Shown piece by piece: positions 33,515 through 40,501 of a stretch of 64,000 nt of DNA. The DNA lies in assembly GCA_964346725.1 (NCBI GenBank), contig CAYFVM010000001.1:62001-126000 (forward strand), given 5' to 3'. A model generated the notes under the pieces. It was not told the DNA's origin. It saw only the letters and a program-made list of their open reading frames with translations, and did not search any database. The position numbers and the translations under genes are program-made. Origin of the DNA: UBA1715 sp964346725 (GTDB taxonomy: Bacteria; Bacteroidota; Bacteroidia; Bacteroidales; UBA1715). Numbering within the stretch: position 1 is the stretch's first letter; each line of letters starts with the position of its first letter.

Positions 33515-34378
33515 TTATCCTAAATATGATTTGAGGATTTTGCTTCGAGCGGTTTGTTTTAAACGACGAACAGCTTTCTCTTTAATCTGACGAACACGTT
33601 CGCGCGTTAGACCTAATTCAGCGCCAATTTCTTCCAACGTAGAAGGATTCTTTTGTCCTATACCGAAATACATGCGAACAATGTTTGCTTCACGTTCGGT
33701 AAGCGTTGAAATAGCACGGTCAATTTCTTTACGCAATGATTCTTGCAAAAGAGTTTGATCGGGAGAGGGGGTGTCTTTGTTGTCCAATACATCGTAAAGT
33801 GTACCTTCTTCACTCTGTGAAAGCGGCGCATCCATAGAAATATGGCGACCAGAGTTTTTCATAGACTCTTTCACATCGTGCGCGCTACAATCCATTTCTG
33901 ATGCAATTTCTTCAGCAGTTGGTTCACGTTCGTATTCTTGTTCCAATGAAGAAAACGTTTTGTTTATCTTATTGATGTTTCCAATTTTGTTTAATGGAAG
34001 GCGTACAATACGTGCTTGTTCAGCCAAAGCTTGCAAAATAGATTGACGAATCCACCACACTGCATACGAAATGAATTTGAATCCTCTTGTCTCATCAAAA
34101 CGTTGAGCCGCTTTAATCAATCCTAAATTTCCTTCGTTGATAAGGTCAGGTAAACTCAATCCTTGATTTTGGTATTGTTTAGAAACAGAAACCACGAAAC
34201 GCAAATTGGCTTTAATTAATTTGTCTAAAGCGCATTGGTCTCCTTCTTTAATTCTTTTTGCCAATTCAACCTCTTCTTCGGCTGAAATAAGGTCAACTTT
34301 TCCAATTTCGTGTAAATACTTGTCTAATGACGGTGTATCGCGGTTTGTAACCTGTTTGGTGATCTTTAATTGACGCAT
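33515..34378 (-). CDS. rpoD: Primary RNA polymerase sigma factor
   Basis: A 287-residue sigma-70, the short primary form typical of Bacteroidota (no long region 1.1 or spacer). Region 1.2 (SLDKYLHEIGKVDLISAEEE), region 2 (LRFVVSVSKQYQNQGL through FISYAVWWIRQSILQAL), region 3 and region 4 (LEEIGAELGLTRERVRQIKE) are all visible. It should read the TTTG / TAnnTTTG promoters seen throughout the window. The ATG at 34376-34378 (MRQLKITKQV) matches the family; the open frame further upstream includes the promoter and is rejected. It is monocistronic, with its own terminator. Confidence 0.97.
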   Translation of the reverse strand: MRQLKITKQVTNRDTPSLDKYLHEIGKVDLISAEEEVELAKRIKEGDQCALDKLIKANLRFVVSVSKQYQNQGLSLPDLINEGNLGLIKAAQRFDETRGFKFISYAVWWIRQSILQALAEQARIVRLPLNKIGNINKINKTFSSLEQEYEREPTAEEIASEMDCSAHDVKESMKNSGRHISMDAPLSQSEEGTLYDVLDNKDTPSPDQTLLQESLRKEIDRAISTLTEREANIVRMYFGIGQKNPSTLEEIGAELGLTRERVRQIKEKAVRRLKQTARSKILKSYLG

Positions 34379-34425
34379 TTTTGTATGTTTAAATCTAAGC
34401 CTAGTATGGACTATAAATAAGTGTG

Positions 34426-34455
34426 CAAATATAGAAAAATAAAATTCAAAACAAA
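34426..34455 (-). promoter_or_regulatory. rpoD promoter
   Basis: On the minus strand, TTTG (34452-34455), 18-bp spacer, TATATTTG (34426-34433); the start codon is about 48 bp downstream. Confidence 0.65.
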
Positions 34456-34611
34456 GGTTTGGATGGCTATTTTTGTCGGAAACAGCAAAAAAACTAGCTT
34501 TCAATAGTGTTCTTCTATTTAACACATTGGCGTTTAAAAGATCATTTGAGAACGCTTTAAATAGAGTTAACGTAAAGAAAATGAAAGACAAACGTAGTTT
34601 TTTTTTTTGTT

Positions 34612-34644
34612 TTTGCAATTAGTTCAATAATAATATTATTTTTG
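34612..34644 (+). promoter_or_regulatory. rpsA promoter
   Basis: TTTG (34612-34615), 21-bp spacer, TATTTTTG (34637-34644). The expected leader is about 40 nt and contains TAATGTCTAACTAA (34664-34677). Confidence 0.65.
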
Positions 34645-34692
34645 CCGAGTAATTTAATTAACATAATGTCTAACTAATTTTAAAACCAAAAA

Positions 34693-36627
34693 ATGGTAAA
34701 AAAAGTAAAATCTGAAAACGAAGAATTGGAAAACGAAAACGTTGTAGTTGACGCTGATGTTGAAGTTCCTGCTCTAGAAGAAGTAGAAGAAACTACTGAA
34801 GAAGACAGCGCTTCTGATGATGAAATCAGTTCTATCGTTACAGCTGCAAAAGTGCGGCAAAATGTATTCGATTGGGATAAATACGAAGCTGAAAAAGACG
34901 GCTATTCTAAATCGGAAAAAGAAGCATTACAAAACAAGTACGAACAAACTTTGTCTACTAACAACGAAAATGAAGTAACTGAAGGTACTGTAGTTGCTAT
35001 CTCAAAACGTGAAGTTGTTGTAAACATTGGATACAAATCTGAAGGTGTTGTTTCTTTCAACGAATTCCGCTACAATCCTGATTTAAAAGTAGGAGATAAA
35101 GTAGAAGTATACGTTGAAAGTCTTGAAGATAAATCAGGACAATTATTGCTTTCTCATAAAAAAGCAAGAGCAATGAAGTCATGGGATAGAGTTAATCAAG
35201 CTCTTGAAAACGGCGAAGTTGTTAAAGGTTTCGTTAAATGTAGAACTAAGGGCGGTATGATTGTAGATGTATTCGGTATCGAAGCATTCTTGCCAGGTTC
35301 TCAAATCGACGTGAAACCAATCCGCGATTACGATGTATTCGTAGGAAAAACTATGGAATTCAAAGTTGTTAAAATCAATAACGAATACAAAAACGTTGTT
35401 GTTTCTCACAAAGCTCTTATCGAAGCTGAACTTGAAATTCAAAAGAAAGAAATTATCTCTAAATTGGAGAAAGGACAAGTACTTGAAGGTATCGTTAAAA
35501 ACATTACAAGCTACGGTGTGTTCATCGACCTTGGTGGTGTTGACGGTCTTATCCACATTACTGACCTTTCTTGGGGACGTATTACTCATCCAGAAGAAAT
35601 CGTACAACTTGACCAAAAAATCAATGTTGTTATCCTTGACTTCGATGATGACAAAAAACGTATCGCTCTCGGCTTAAAACAATTGACTCCTCATCCATGG
35701 GATGCTTTAGATCCAAACTTGAAAGTTGGAGACAAAGTACACGGTAAAGTTGTAGTTATGGCTGATTACGGTGCTTTCGTAGAAATCGCATCTGGTATTG
35801 AAGGTTTAATCCACGTATCTGAAATGTCTTGGTCTCAACATTTACGTTCTGCTCAAGAATTTTTGAAAGTTGGAGATGAAATTGATGCAGTTGTTCTTAC
35901 ATTGGACCGTGAAGAAAGAAAAATGTCTCTTGGCATGAAACAACTTCACCCAGATCCATGGGAGAAAATTGATGAAAAATATGCAATCGGAAGCAAACAC
36001 AAAGCTCTTGTTAAGAACTTCACTAACTTCGGTATTTTCGTAGAAATTGAAGAAGGTGTTGATGGTTTGATTCACATTTCTGACTTGTCATGGACTAAGA
36101 AAATTAAACATCCTCAAGAATTTACTCAACTTGGAGCTGAAATCGAAGTTGTAGTACTTGAAGTGGATAAAGACAATCGTCGTTTAAGTTTAGGTCACAA
36201 ACAATTGGAAGAAAATCCATGGGATGTGTTCGAAACAATCTTCAACGTAGGTTCTGTACACGAAGGTACAATCGTTGAAATCAGCGACAGAAACGTAACT
36301 GTTGCTCTTCCTTACGGTGTAGAAGGTGTATCTGTTGTAAGTCACGTTGTGAAAGAAGACGGTACAACTGCAAAAGTTGATGAAAAATTGTCATTCAAGG
36401 TTACTGAATTCTCAAAAGATTCAAAGAAGATTTTTGTATCACATACAAGAACATTCGAAGATGACAAGAAAGTAGCTGAAGAAACAGAAAAACAAACAAA
36501 AACGAATTCTACTAAGAAAGCTATGAAGAAAGTTAGCGACAACTTAGAGAAAACAACTTTGGGTGATGTTTCTGATTTGGCAAAATTGAAATCAGAATTA
36601 ACAAAAGCAGAAAAAGGAGATAAATAG
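34693..36627 (+). CDS. rpsA: 30S ribosomal protein S1
   Basis: A 644-residue RNA-binding ribosomal protein that helps mRNA bind the 30S subunit. Six S1 (OB-fold) domains can be counted, from about residue 95 to 595; the third to fifth share the pattern GLIHI-(T/S)-(D/E)-(L/M)-SW. An acidic, Glu/Asp-rich extension of about 90 residues comes first, and a Lys-rich tail ends the protein, as in other Bacteroidota S1. Codon use is noticeably different from neighbours (many GTT, GCT, AAC and GAA codons), as expected for a highly expressed gene. It has its own promoter and a strong terminator. Confidence 0.97.
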   Translation: MVKKVKSENEELENENVVVDADVEVPALEEVEETTEEDSASDDEISSIVTAAKVRQNVFDWDKYEAEKDGYSKSEKEALQNKYEQTLSTNNENEVTEGTVVAISKREVVVNIGYKSEGVVSFNEFRYNPDLKVGDKVEVYVESLEDKSGQLLLSHKKARAMKSWDRVNQALENGEVVKGFVKCRTKGGMIVDVFGIEAFLPGSQIDVKPIRDYDVFVGKTMEFKVVKINNEYKNVVVSHKALIEAELEIQKKEIISKLEKGQVLEGIVKNITSYGVFIDLGGVDGLIHITDLSWGRITHPEEIVQLDQKINVVILDFDDDKKRIALGLKQLTPHPWDALDPNLKVGDKVHGKVVVMADYGAFVEIASGIEGLIHVSEMSWSQHLRSAQEFLKVGDEIDAVVLTLDREERKMSLGMKQLHPDPWEKIDEKYAIGSKHKALVKNFTNFGIFVEIEEGVDGLIHISDLSWTKKIKHPQEFTQLGAEIEVVVLEVDKDNRRLSLGHKQLEENPWDVFETIFNVGSVHEGTIVEISDRNVTVALPYGVEGVSVVSHVVKEDGTTAKVDEKLSFKVTEFSKDSKKIFVSHTRTFEDDKKVAEETEKQTKTNSTKKAMKKVSDNLEKTTLGDVSDLAKLKSELTKAEKGDK

Positions 36628-36650
36628 TTCACTATTATTTCTTTAACATA

Positions 36651-36687
36651 AAAAAGAGCTTTGGATTTTTCCAAGGCTCTTTTTTTA
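36651..36687 (+). terminator. rpsA terminator
   Basis: AAAAAGAGCTTTGG (36651-36664) pairs with CCAAGGCTCTTTTT (36671-36684) with one mismatch, followed by more Ts. Confidence 0.85.
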
Positions 36688-36745
36688 TAAACTCATAATT
36701 CATAACTCGTAACTAATTTATATCTTTGTAACAAAGAAAATTGCA

Positions 36746-37858
36746 ATGAAGAAAGTCTTATTTATAGATCGTGATGGCACTATTTTAAAAGAGCCGATAG
36801 AAGATGAACAAATCGATTCTTTTGAAAAATTCGAGTTTTTACCACATACGATTTCTTCGTTACAAAAAATTGTAGAAAACACTGATTACGATTTGGTAAT
36901 GGTTACAAACCAAGATGGGTTGGGAACAGAATCATTTCCCGAAGATACATTTTGGCCGGTACAAAACACAATGCTTTCTGTTTTGAAAAGTGAAGGTGTG
37001 GTGTTCTCCGACATGATTATAGATGAGACGTTTGAACACGAAAATAAGCCTACTCGTAAACCAGGAATCGCATTGCTTGGCAAATATCTCACCGCCGAAT
37101 ACGATATGGCTCATTCGTATGTAATTGGCGATAGAAATACCGATGCACAACTTGCCGAGAATTTAGGCTGCAAATCATTGCTTTTAAGAGGAAAACATTT
37201 AATTGAAAAGGATTTGCCCGCATCGTGCGAGATGGTGGCTGAAACGTGGCCAGAAATTGCTCAGCGATTGACATTCCCCTTGCGTTTTGCTCACGTAACT
37301 CGTAATACGAATGAAACGAAAATAGACATAGAGTTGCTTCTTGATGGACGAGGAAAGTCTGAAATATCAACAGGTTTGGGATTTTTTGATCATATGCTTG
37401 AGCAACTTGCTCGTCACTCCAATTGTGATTTGAAAATTCATGTCACAGGCGATTTGCACGTTGATGAACATCATACAATAGAAGATACCGGAATTGCACT
37501 TGGCGAGGCATTTTTGCAGGCTTTGGGCAAGAAAGAACGTATTGAACGCTATGGTTTCTTGTTGCCAATGGATGATTCGTTAGCTCAAGTTGCTATTGAT
37601 TTCTCCGGTCGTCCATGGTTGATTTGGGACGTGGAATTTAAACGAGAAAAAGTAGGAGAGTTGCCAACAGAAATGTTGTATCACTTCTTTAAATCATTTT
37701 GTGATGCTGCAAAGTGTAACCTAAACATACAAATAGAAGGTGACAATGAACATCACAAAATAGAAGCAATATTCAAAGCGTGGGCAAAGTCTATCAAGAT
37801 GGCTGTTTCGCGCAAATTGGATAATCAATTGCTTCCCTCTACAAAAGGATTGCTTTAA
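36746..37858 (+). CDS. hisB: Bifunctional histidinol-phosphatase/imidazoleglycerol-phosphate dehydratase
   Basis: A 370-residue fusion enzyme of histidine synthesis. The N-terminal HAD phosphatase has the DxD nucleophile motif IDRDGT (D8, D10) and the late motif GDRNTDAQLAENLG. The dehydratase domain (about 180-370) contains DEHHTIEDTG and DNEHHKIEA, the His pairs that bind Mn. It is separated from other his genes, none of which are in the window. TATCTTTG (36721-36728) is the likely -7 element. No His-rich leader or attenuator is visible. The end overlaps the convergent metA-type gene by 4 bp. Confidence 0.96.
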   Translation: MKKVLFIDRDGTILKEPIEDEQIDSFEKFEFLPHTISSLQKIVENTDYDLVMVTNQDGLGTESFPEDTFWPVQNTMLSVLKSEGVVFSDMIIDETFEHENKPTRKPGIALLGKYLTAEYDMAHSYVIGDRNTDAQLAENLGCKSLLLRGKHLIEKDLPASCEMVAETWPEIAQRLTFPLRFAHVTRNTNETKIDIELLLDGRGKSEISTGLGFFDHMLEQLARHSNCDLKIHVTGDLHVDEHHTIEDTGIALGEAFLQALGKKERIERYGFLLPMDDSLAQVAIDFSGRPWLIWDVEFKREKVGELPTEMLYHFFKSFCDAAKCNLNIQIEGDNEHHKIEAIFKAWAKSIKMAVSRKLDNQLLPSTKGLL

Positions 37859-38757
37859 TCAAATTTAAACGGCGTTTGTTGGTAAACGTAATAGTTTAAC
37901 CAGTTACCAAACAAAAGATTTCCGTGACTTTTCCACAGATTTTTTGGCATTTGTGTAGGGTTGTTATTGGGGAAATAATTTTTTGGCATCTCTATATCCA
38001 AACCTTTTGCTTTGTCGCGAAGGTATTCGTCGCGCAAAGTAAGAGGGTCGTATTCGGAGTGTCCCGTAACAAATATGTTTTTTCCGTCTTGAGAAACTAT
38101 CAAATACGGTCCGGCTTCTTCCGATTCGCTCACAATTTTCAAATCAGGGCATGCCAAAATATCTTCTCTACGATTGTATGTATTGCGTGAGTGAGGAGCG
38201 AGAAATTCATCATCAAAACCACGAACAATAGGTTCTTTATGGTCTAAAACATTGTGTTTGAAAATGCCAAACACTTTGTGGTCGAGATTGTATTTTTGTA
38301 TGCCGTATAAATAGTACAAAGCAGCTTGTGCGCCCCAACAAATGTGAAGCGTAGAGGTAACGTTGGTTTTTGCCCATTCATAAATGTGCACCAATTCGTC
38401 CCAGTATTCAACGTCTTTAAAATCAAGGTGTTCAATAGGAGCGCCTGTTATAATAAGTCCGTCAAGCTTGCTTACTTCGTCTATCGATTTATAGAACGTG
38501 TTTAGGTGTTCCCAAGAGGTATGCGTTGAAATGTGCGTTTTGGTGAACAAAAGTACTATTTCCACCTGCAGTGGCGTGTTCGACAACATTCTCAACAAAT
38601 GTGTCTCAGTTTTTTCCTTTTGTGGCATTAAATTTAAAATTCCAATGCGAATAGGGCGAATATCTTGAGTAGAGGCACGACTTGTTGTCATGAGAAATAC
38701 ATTCTCATTTTTCAGCGTTTCTGATGCTGGTAATGTGTCAGGAATATTTATAGGCAT
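37855..38757 (-). CDS. metA: MetA-type homoserine O-acyltransferase, probably acetyl-CoA specific
   Basis: A 300-residue enzyme activating homoserine for methionine synthesis. The acyl-accepting nucleophile is C140 in HICWGAQAAL, and the catalytic His/Glu pair is in VTGHSEYD (near 232). Although the family is often annotated as homoserine O-succinyltransferase, the specificity loop reads GAPIEHLDF, with Glu109 where succinyl-CoA enzymes such as E. coli MetA carry Gly; in studied homologues Glu at this position means acetyl-CoA is used. Its promoter is an excellent match, leaving a leader too short for a riboswitch. It is convergent with hisB. Confidence 0.93.
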   Translation of the reverse strand: MPINIPDTLPASETLKNENVFLMTTSRASTQDIRPIRIGILNLMPQKEKTETHLLRMLSNTPLQVEIVLLFTKTHISTHTSWEHLNTFYKSIDEVSKLDGLIITGAPIEHLDFKDVEYWDELVHIYEWAKTNVTSTLHICWGAQAALYYLYGIQKYNLDHKVFGIFKHNVLDHKEPIVRGFDDEFLAPHSRNTYNRREDILACPDLKIVSESEEAGPYLIVSQDGKNIFVTGHSEYDPLTLRDEYLRDKAKGLDIEMPKNYFPNNNPTQMPKNLWKSHGNLLFGNWLNYYVYQQTPFKFD

Positions 38758-38774
38758 ACCAAATTTATTTTCTG

Positions 38775-38805
38775 CAAAAATAGGGTTTGTCGCCGTTAAA
38801 TCAAA
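38775..38805 (-). promoter_or_regulatory. metA promoter
   Basis: On the minus strand, TTTG (38802-38805), 19-bp spacer, TATTTTTG (38775-38782). The start codon is 17 bp after the -7 box. Confidence 0.7.
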
Positions 38806-38832
38806 TTAATATTTAAAAATTTGTGTGCGAGC

Positions 38833-39516
38833 TTATTGCAAGAGAAAAATCCCTCCACCATCGTACAATTGTCCGCCATGCAGTTCTACTATGGCACAAT
38901 GGTGTTTGGTAATAAATTCTCGAATGGCATTTCCCTCGGAATGCTGTGCCAGCGAGCCGTTTATGTAAATTGTGTCGCCGAATTTCCCCATACATCCACC
39001 AATAAAACCGTATTTGTAAGGAGGCAACTGTATGCCATTTGGCGAAACGTACAAACTTTCACAGTTGTGTTCGCGCAGACTTTTGTGAATGGCTTGGTCA
39101 GACGTGATAAAAGTGTCGGGCGCAATTTCTATGGTATTGCAGCGTGTGTATGCTTGAGGCACGTCTATACATGTTTTGTCTAAAGCAAGAATGGAGCAAT
39201 CGGTGCATTCTTTTTTGTGAATGAGAAATTGCTTCGTAATCACACAATTGTATGGCGTGGAATCTTGCAAGGAACTTTCAACTTGTTGTTTCCCAAATTG
39301 ATACGAAATGGTGGAGAGTTCGTCAACAATAATTTGCGGACAATTTGGGGCAAGAATGAGCGTTTCGCCTTGTGCCATAAAAATATCGGGGTGCCCGGCA
39401 ATAGCATCGTAGGTAATGCCCTGCGTGATAAAAGGAACCACGTGAAACTGTTTTGCAAGTGTTTCAAAAGATTCCTCGGGACTGCGCGCATCAATAATGG
39501 TAATAGGTGTATTCAT
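38833..39516 (-). CDS. DUF6873-like protein of unknown function
   Basis: A 227-residue cytoplasmic protein that starts MNTPITIIDARSPEES. The C-terminal third (YGFIGGCMGKFGDTIYING, then IVELHGGQLYDGGGIFLL) resembles the DUF6873 family, and I recall such proteins next to radical SAM genes, but the assignment is from memory. It has seven or eight Cys residues, with ECTDCSIL as a close pair. The start at 39516 lies 26 bp inside the upstream radical SAM gene, so the two are coupled; an in-frame extension upstream would overlap much more and is rejected. No catalytic motif is recognised. It is the last gene of the mutS2 operon. Confidence 0.75.
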   Translation of the reverse strand: MNTPITIIDARSPEESFETLAKQFHVVPFITQGITYDAIAGHPDIFMAQGETLILAPNCPQIIVDELSTISYQFGKQQVESSLQDSTPYNCVITKQFLIHKKECTDCSILALDKTCIDVPQAYTRCNTIEIAPDTFITSDQAIHKSLREHNCESLYVSPNGIQLPPYKYGFIGGCMGKFGDTIYINGSLAQHSEGNAIREFITKHHCAIVELHGGQLYDGGGIFLLQ

Positions 39517-40501
39517 ATCCTTGCAAAAGTTTGTCTGCCTTAATTTGCACCGACTTACAGTGTTTCTGTAATTCTTGTTTGTTGCTGCCGTTGTATCCAA
39601 TCGCATTTGGAATTTCATCGGGATTTACGAAAATGCAGATATTCTCTTGTTTCCCATTTTTTTGTAAGAGCAATGAAAAAATCTCATGCCATATTTCGCT
39701 TAGTACCAATTCTTTAAACGATTGGTGGAATGGTCCTGCAAGCAAATATTTATTCGACGAAAAATCTTTATTGGGATGCAATCCCACTTTGAGCACCGTC
39801 ACGTTGTGTTTTGCGAAAAATAAGTACAGGTCTTTGGTCCAGGCTACTGCAGTTTCGAGTGGTATCGCTTGGTATTTCCCTTCGGTGTATAATCGTGCAA
39901 GTGGGGTGTCGGAAACAACGAGTGTTGGGTAAATTCGTGTAGTTTTTGCGCCAAAAGCAACAATATCCTGCGCCGTTTGCATTGCTCGTTCGTAGTTGTC
40001 GCCGGGCAAGCCTATCATCATTTGCAGTCCCAGCGAAAAACCATATTCGTTGATTTTTTTTGCTGCATTTTCAATCGCCGTTCTCGCATGTCCACGGCCC
40101 GAAAGGTGAAGTACTTCGTCGTTGGTTGACTGTGTGCCTAGTTCTATGTCGGTTACGTGATAGCGTTTGAGCATGCTTAGAATTTCGTCGTCAATGTAGT
40201 CGGGACGGGTAGAAAGGCGTATGCCTGAAACTCTGCCAGATTCTATATATGGTTGTGCTACACGCAAATACGATTCTTGCATGTCGAGTGGCAATCCGGT
40301 GAAACTTCCTCCGAAAAATGCAATTTGCACATCGTAGTCCTCCGGAATTGTAGCAAGGTTTCGTTGAATTATCGCATCGGTTTCTTCTACCGTAGGAATA
40401 TGGTCTTGCGAGCTAATGTGATTTTGGTTGCAAAAAATGCAACGATGCGGACACGCAAGTTGGGGAAGAAATATCGGGATATTTGCGTGTTTGCCGTTCA
40501 T
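39491..40501 (-). CDS. Elp3-like radical SAM protein
   Basis: A 336-residue radical SAM enzyme. The 4Fe-4S motif is C17-P-H-R-C21-I-F-C24. FFGGSFTG (near 64), STRPDYID (near 96), ELGTQSTND (near 120) and MIGLPGD (near 161) are the conserved strands of the COG1243/YhcC-like barrel. It lacks the acetyltransferase domain of true Elp3. Related proteins act in tRNA modification or remain uncharacterised. It is coupled at both ends: its ATG overlaps the mutS2 stop by 1 bp, and the DUF6873-like gene starts inside its 3' end. Confidence 0.88.
   Translation of the reverse strand: MNGKHANIPIFLPQLACPHRCIFCNQNHISSQDHIPTVEETDAIIQRNLATIPEDYDVQIAFFGGSFTGLPLDMQESYLRVAQPYIESGRVSGIRLSTRPDYIDDEILSMLKRYHVTDIELGTQSTNDEVLHLSGRGHARTAIENAAKKINEYGFSLGLQMMIGLPGDNYERAMQTAQDIVAFGAKTTRIYPTLVVSDTPLARLYTEGKYQAIPLETAVAWTKDLYLFFAKHNVTVLKVGLHPNKDFSSNKYLLAGPFHQSFKELVLSEIWHEIFSLLLQKNGKQENICIFVNPDEIPNAIGYNGSNKQELQKHCKSVQIKADKLLQGYEYTYYHY

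Larger units (their letters stand above)
34379..34692. other. Divergent regulatory region rpoD/rpsA (314 bp)
   Basis: It holds the rpoD promoter (34426-34455, minus) and the rpsA promoter (34612-34644, plus) with their leaders. The AT-rich stretch between them (34456-34611) contains no supported gene or clear hairpin. Confidence 0.7.

Noticed and set aside
36688..36745. Histidine attenuator before hisB
   Set aside because: No His-rich ORF and no hairpin other than the rpsA terminator lies in the short spacer.
38758..38832. SAM riboswitch before metA
   Set aside because: The promoter leaves a leader of only about 10-15 nt, too short for any known SAM riboswitch.
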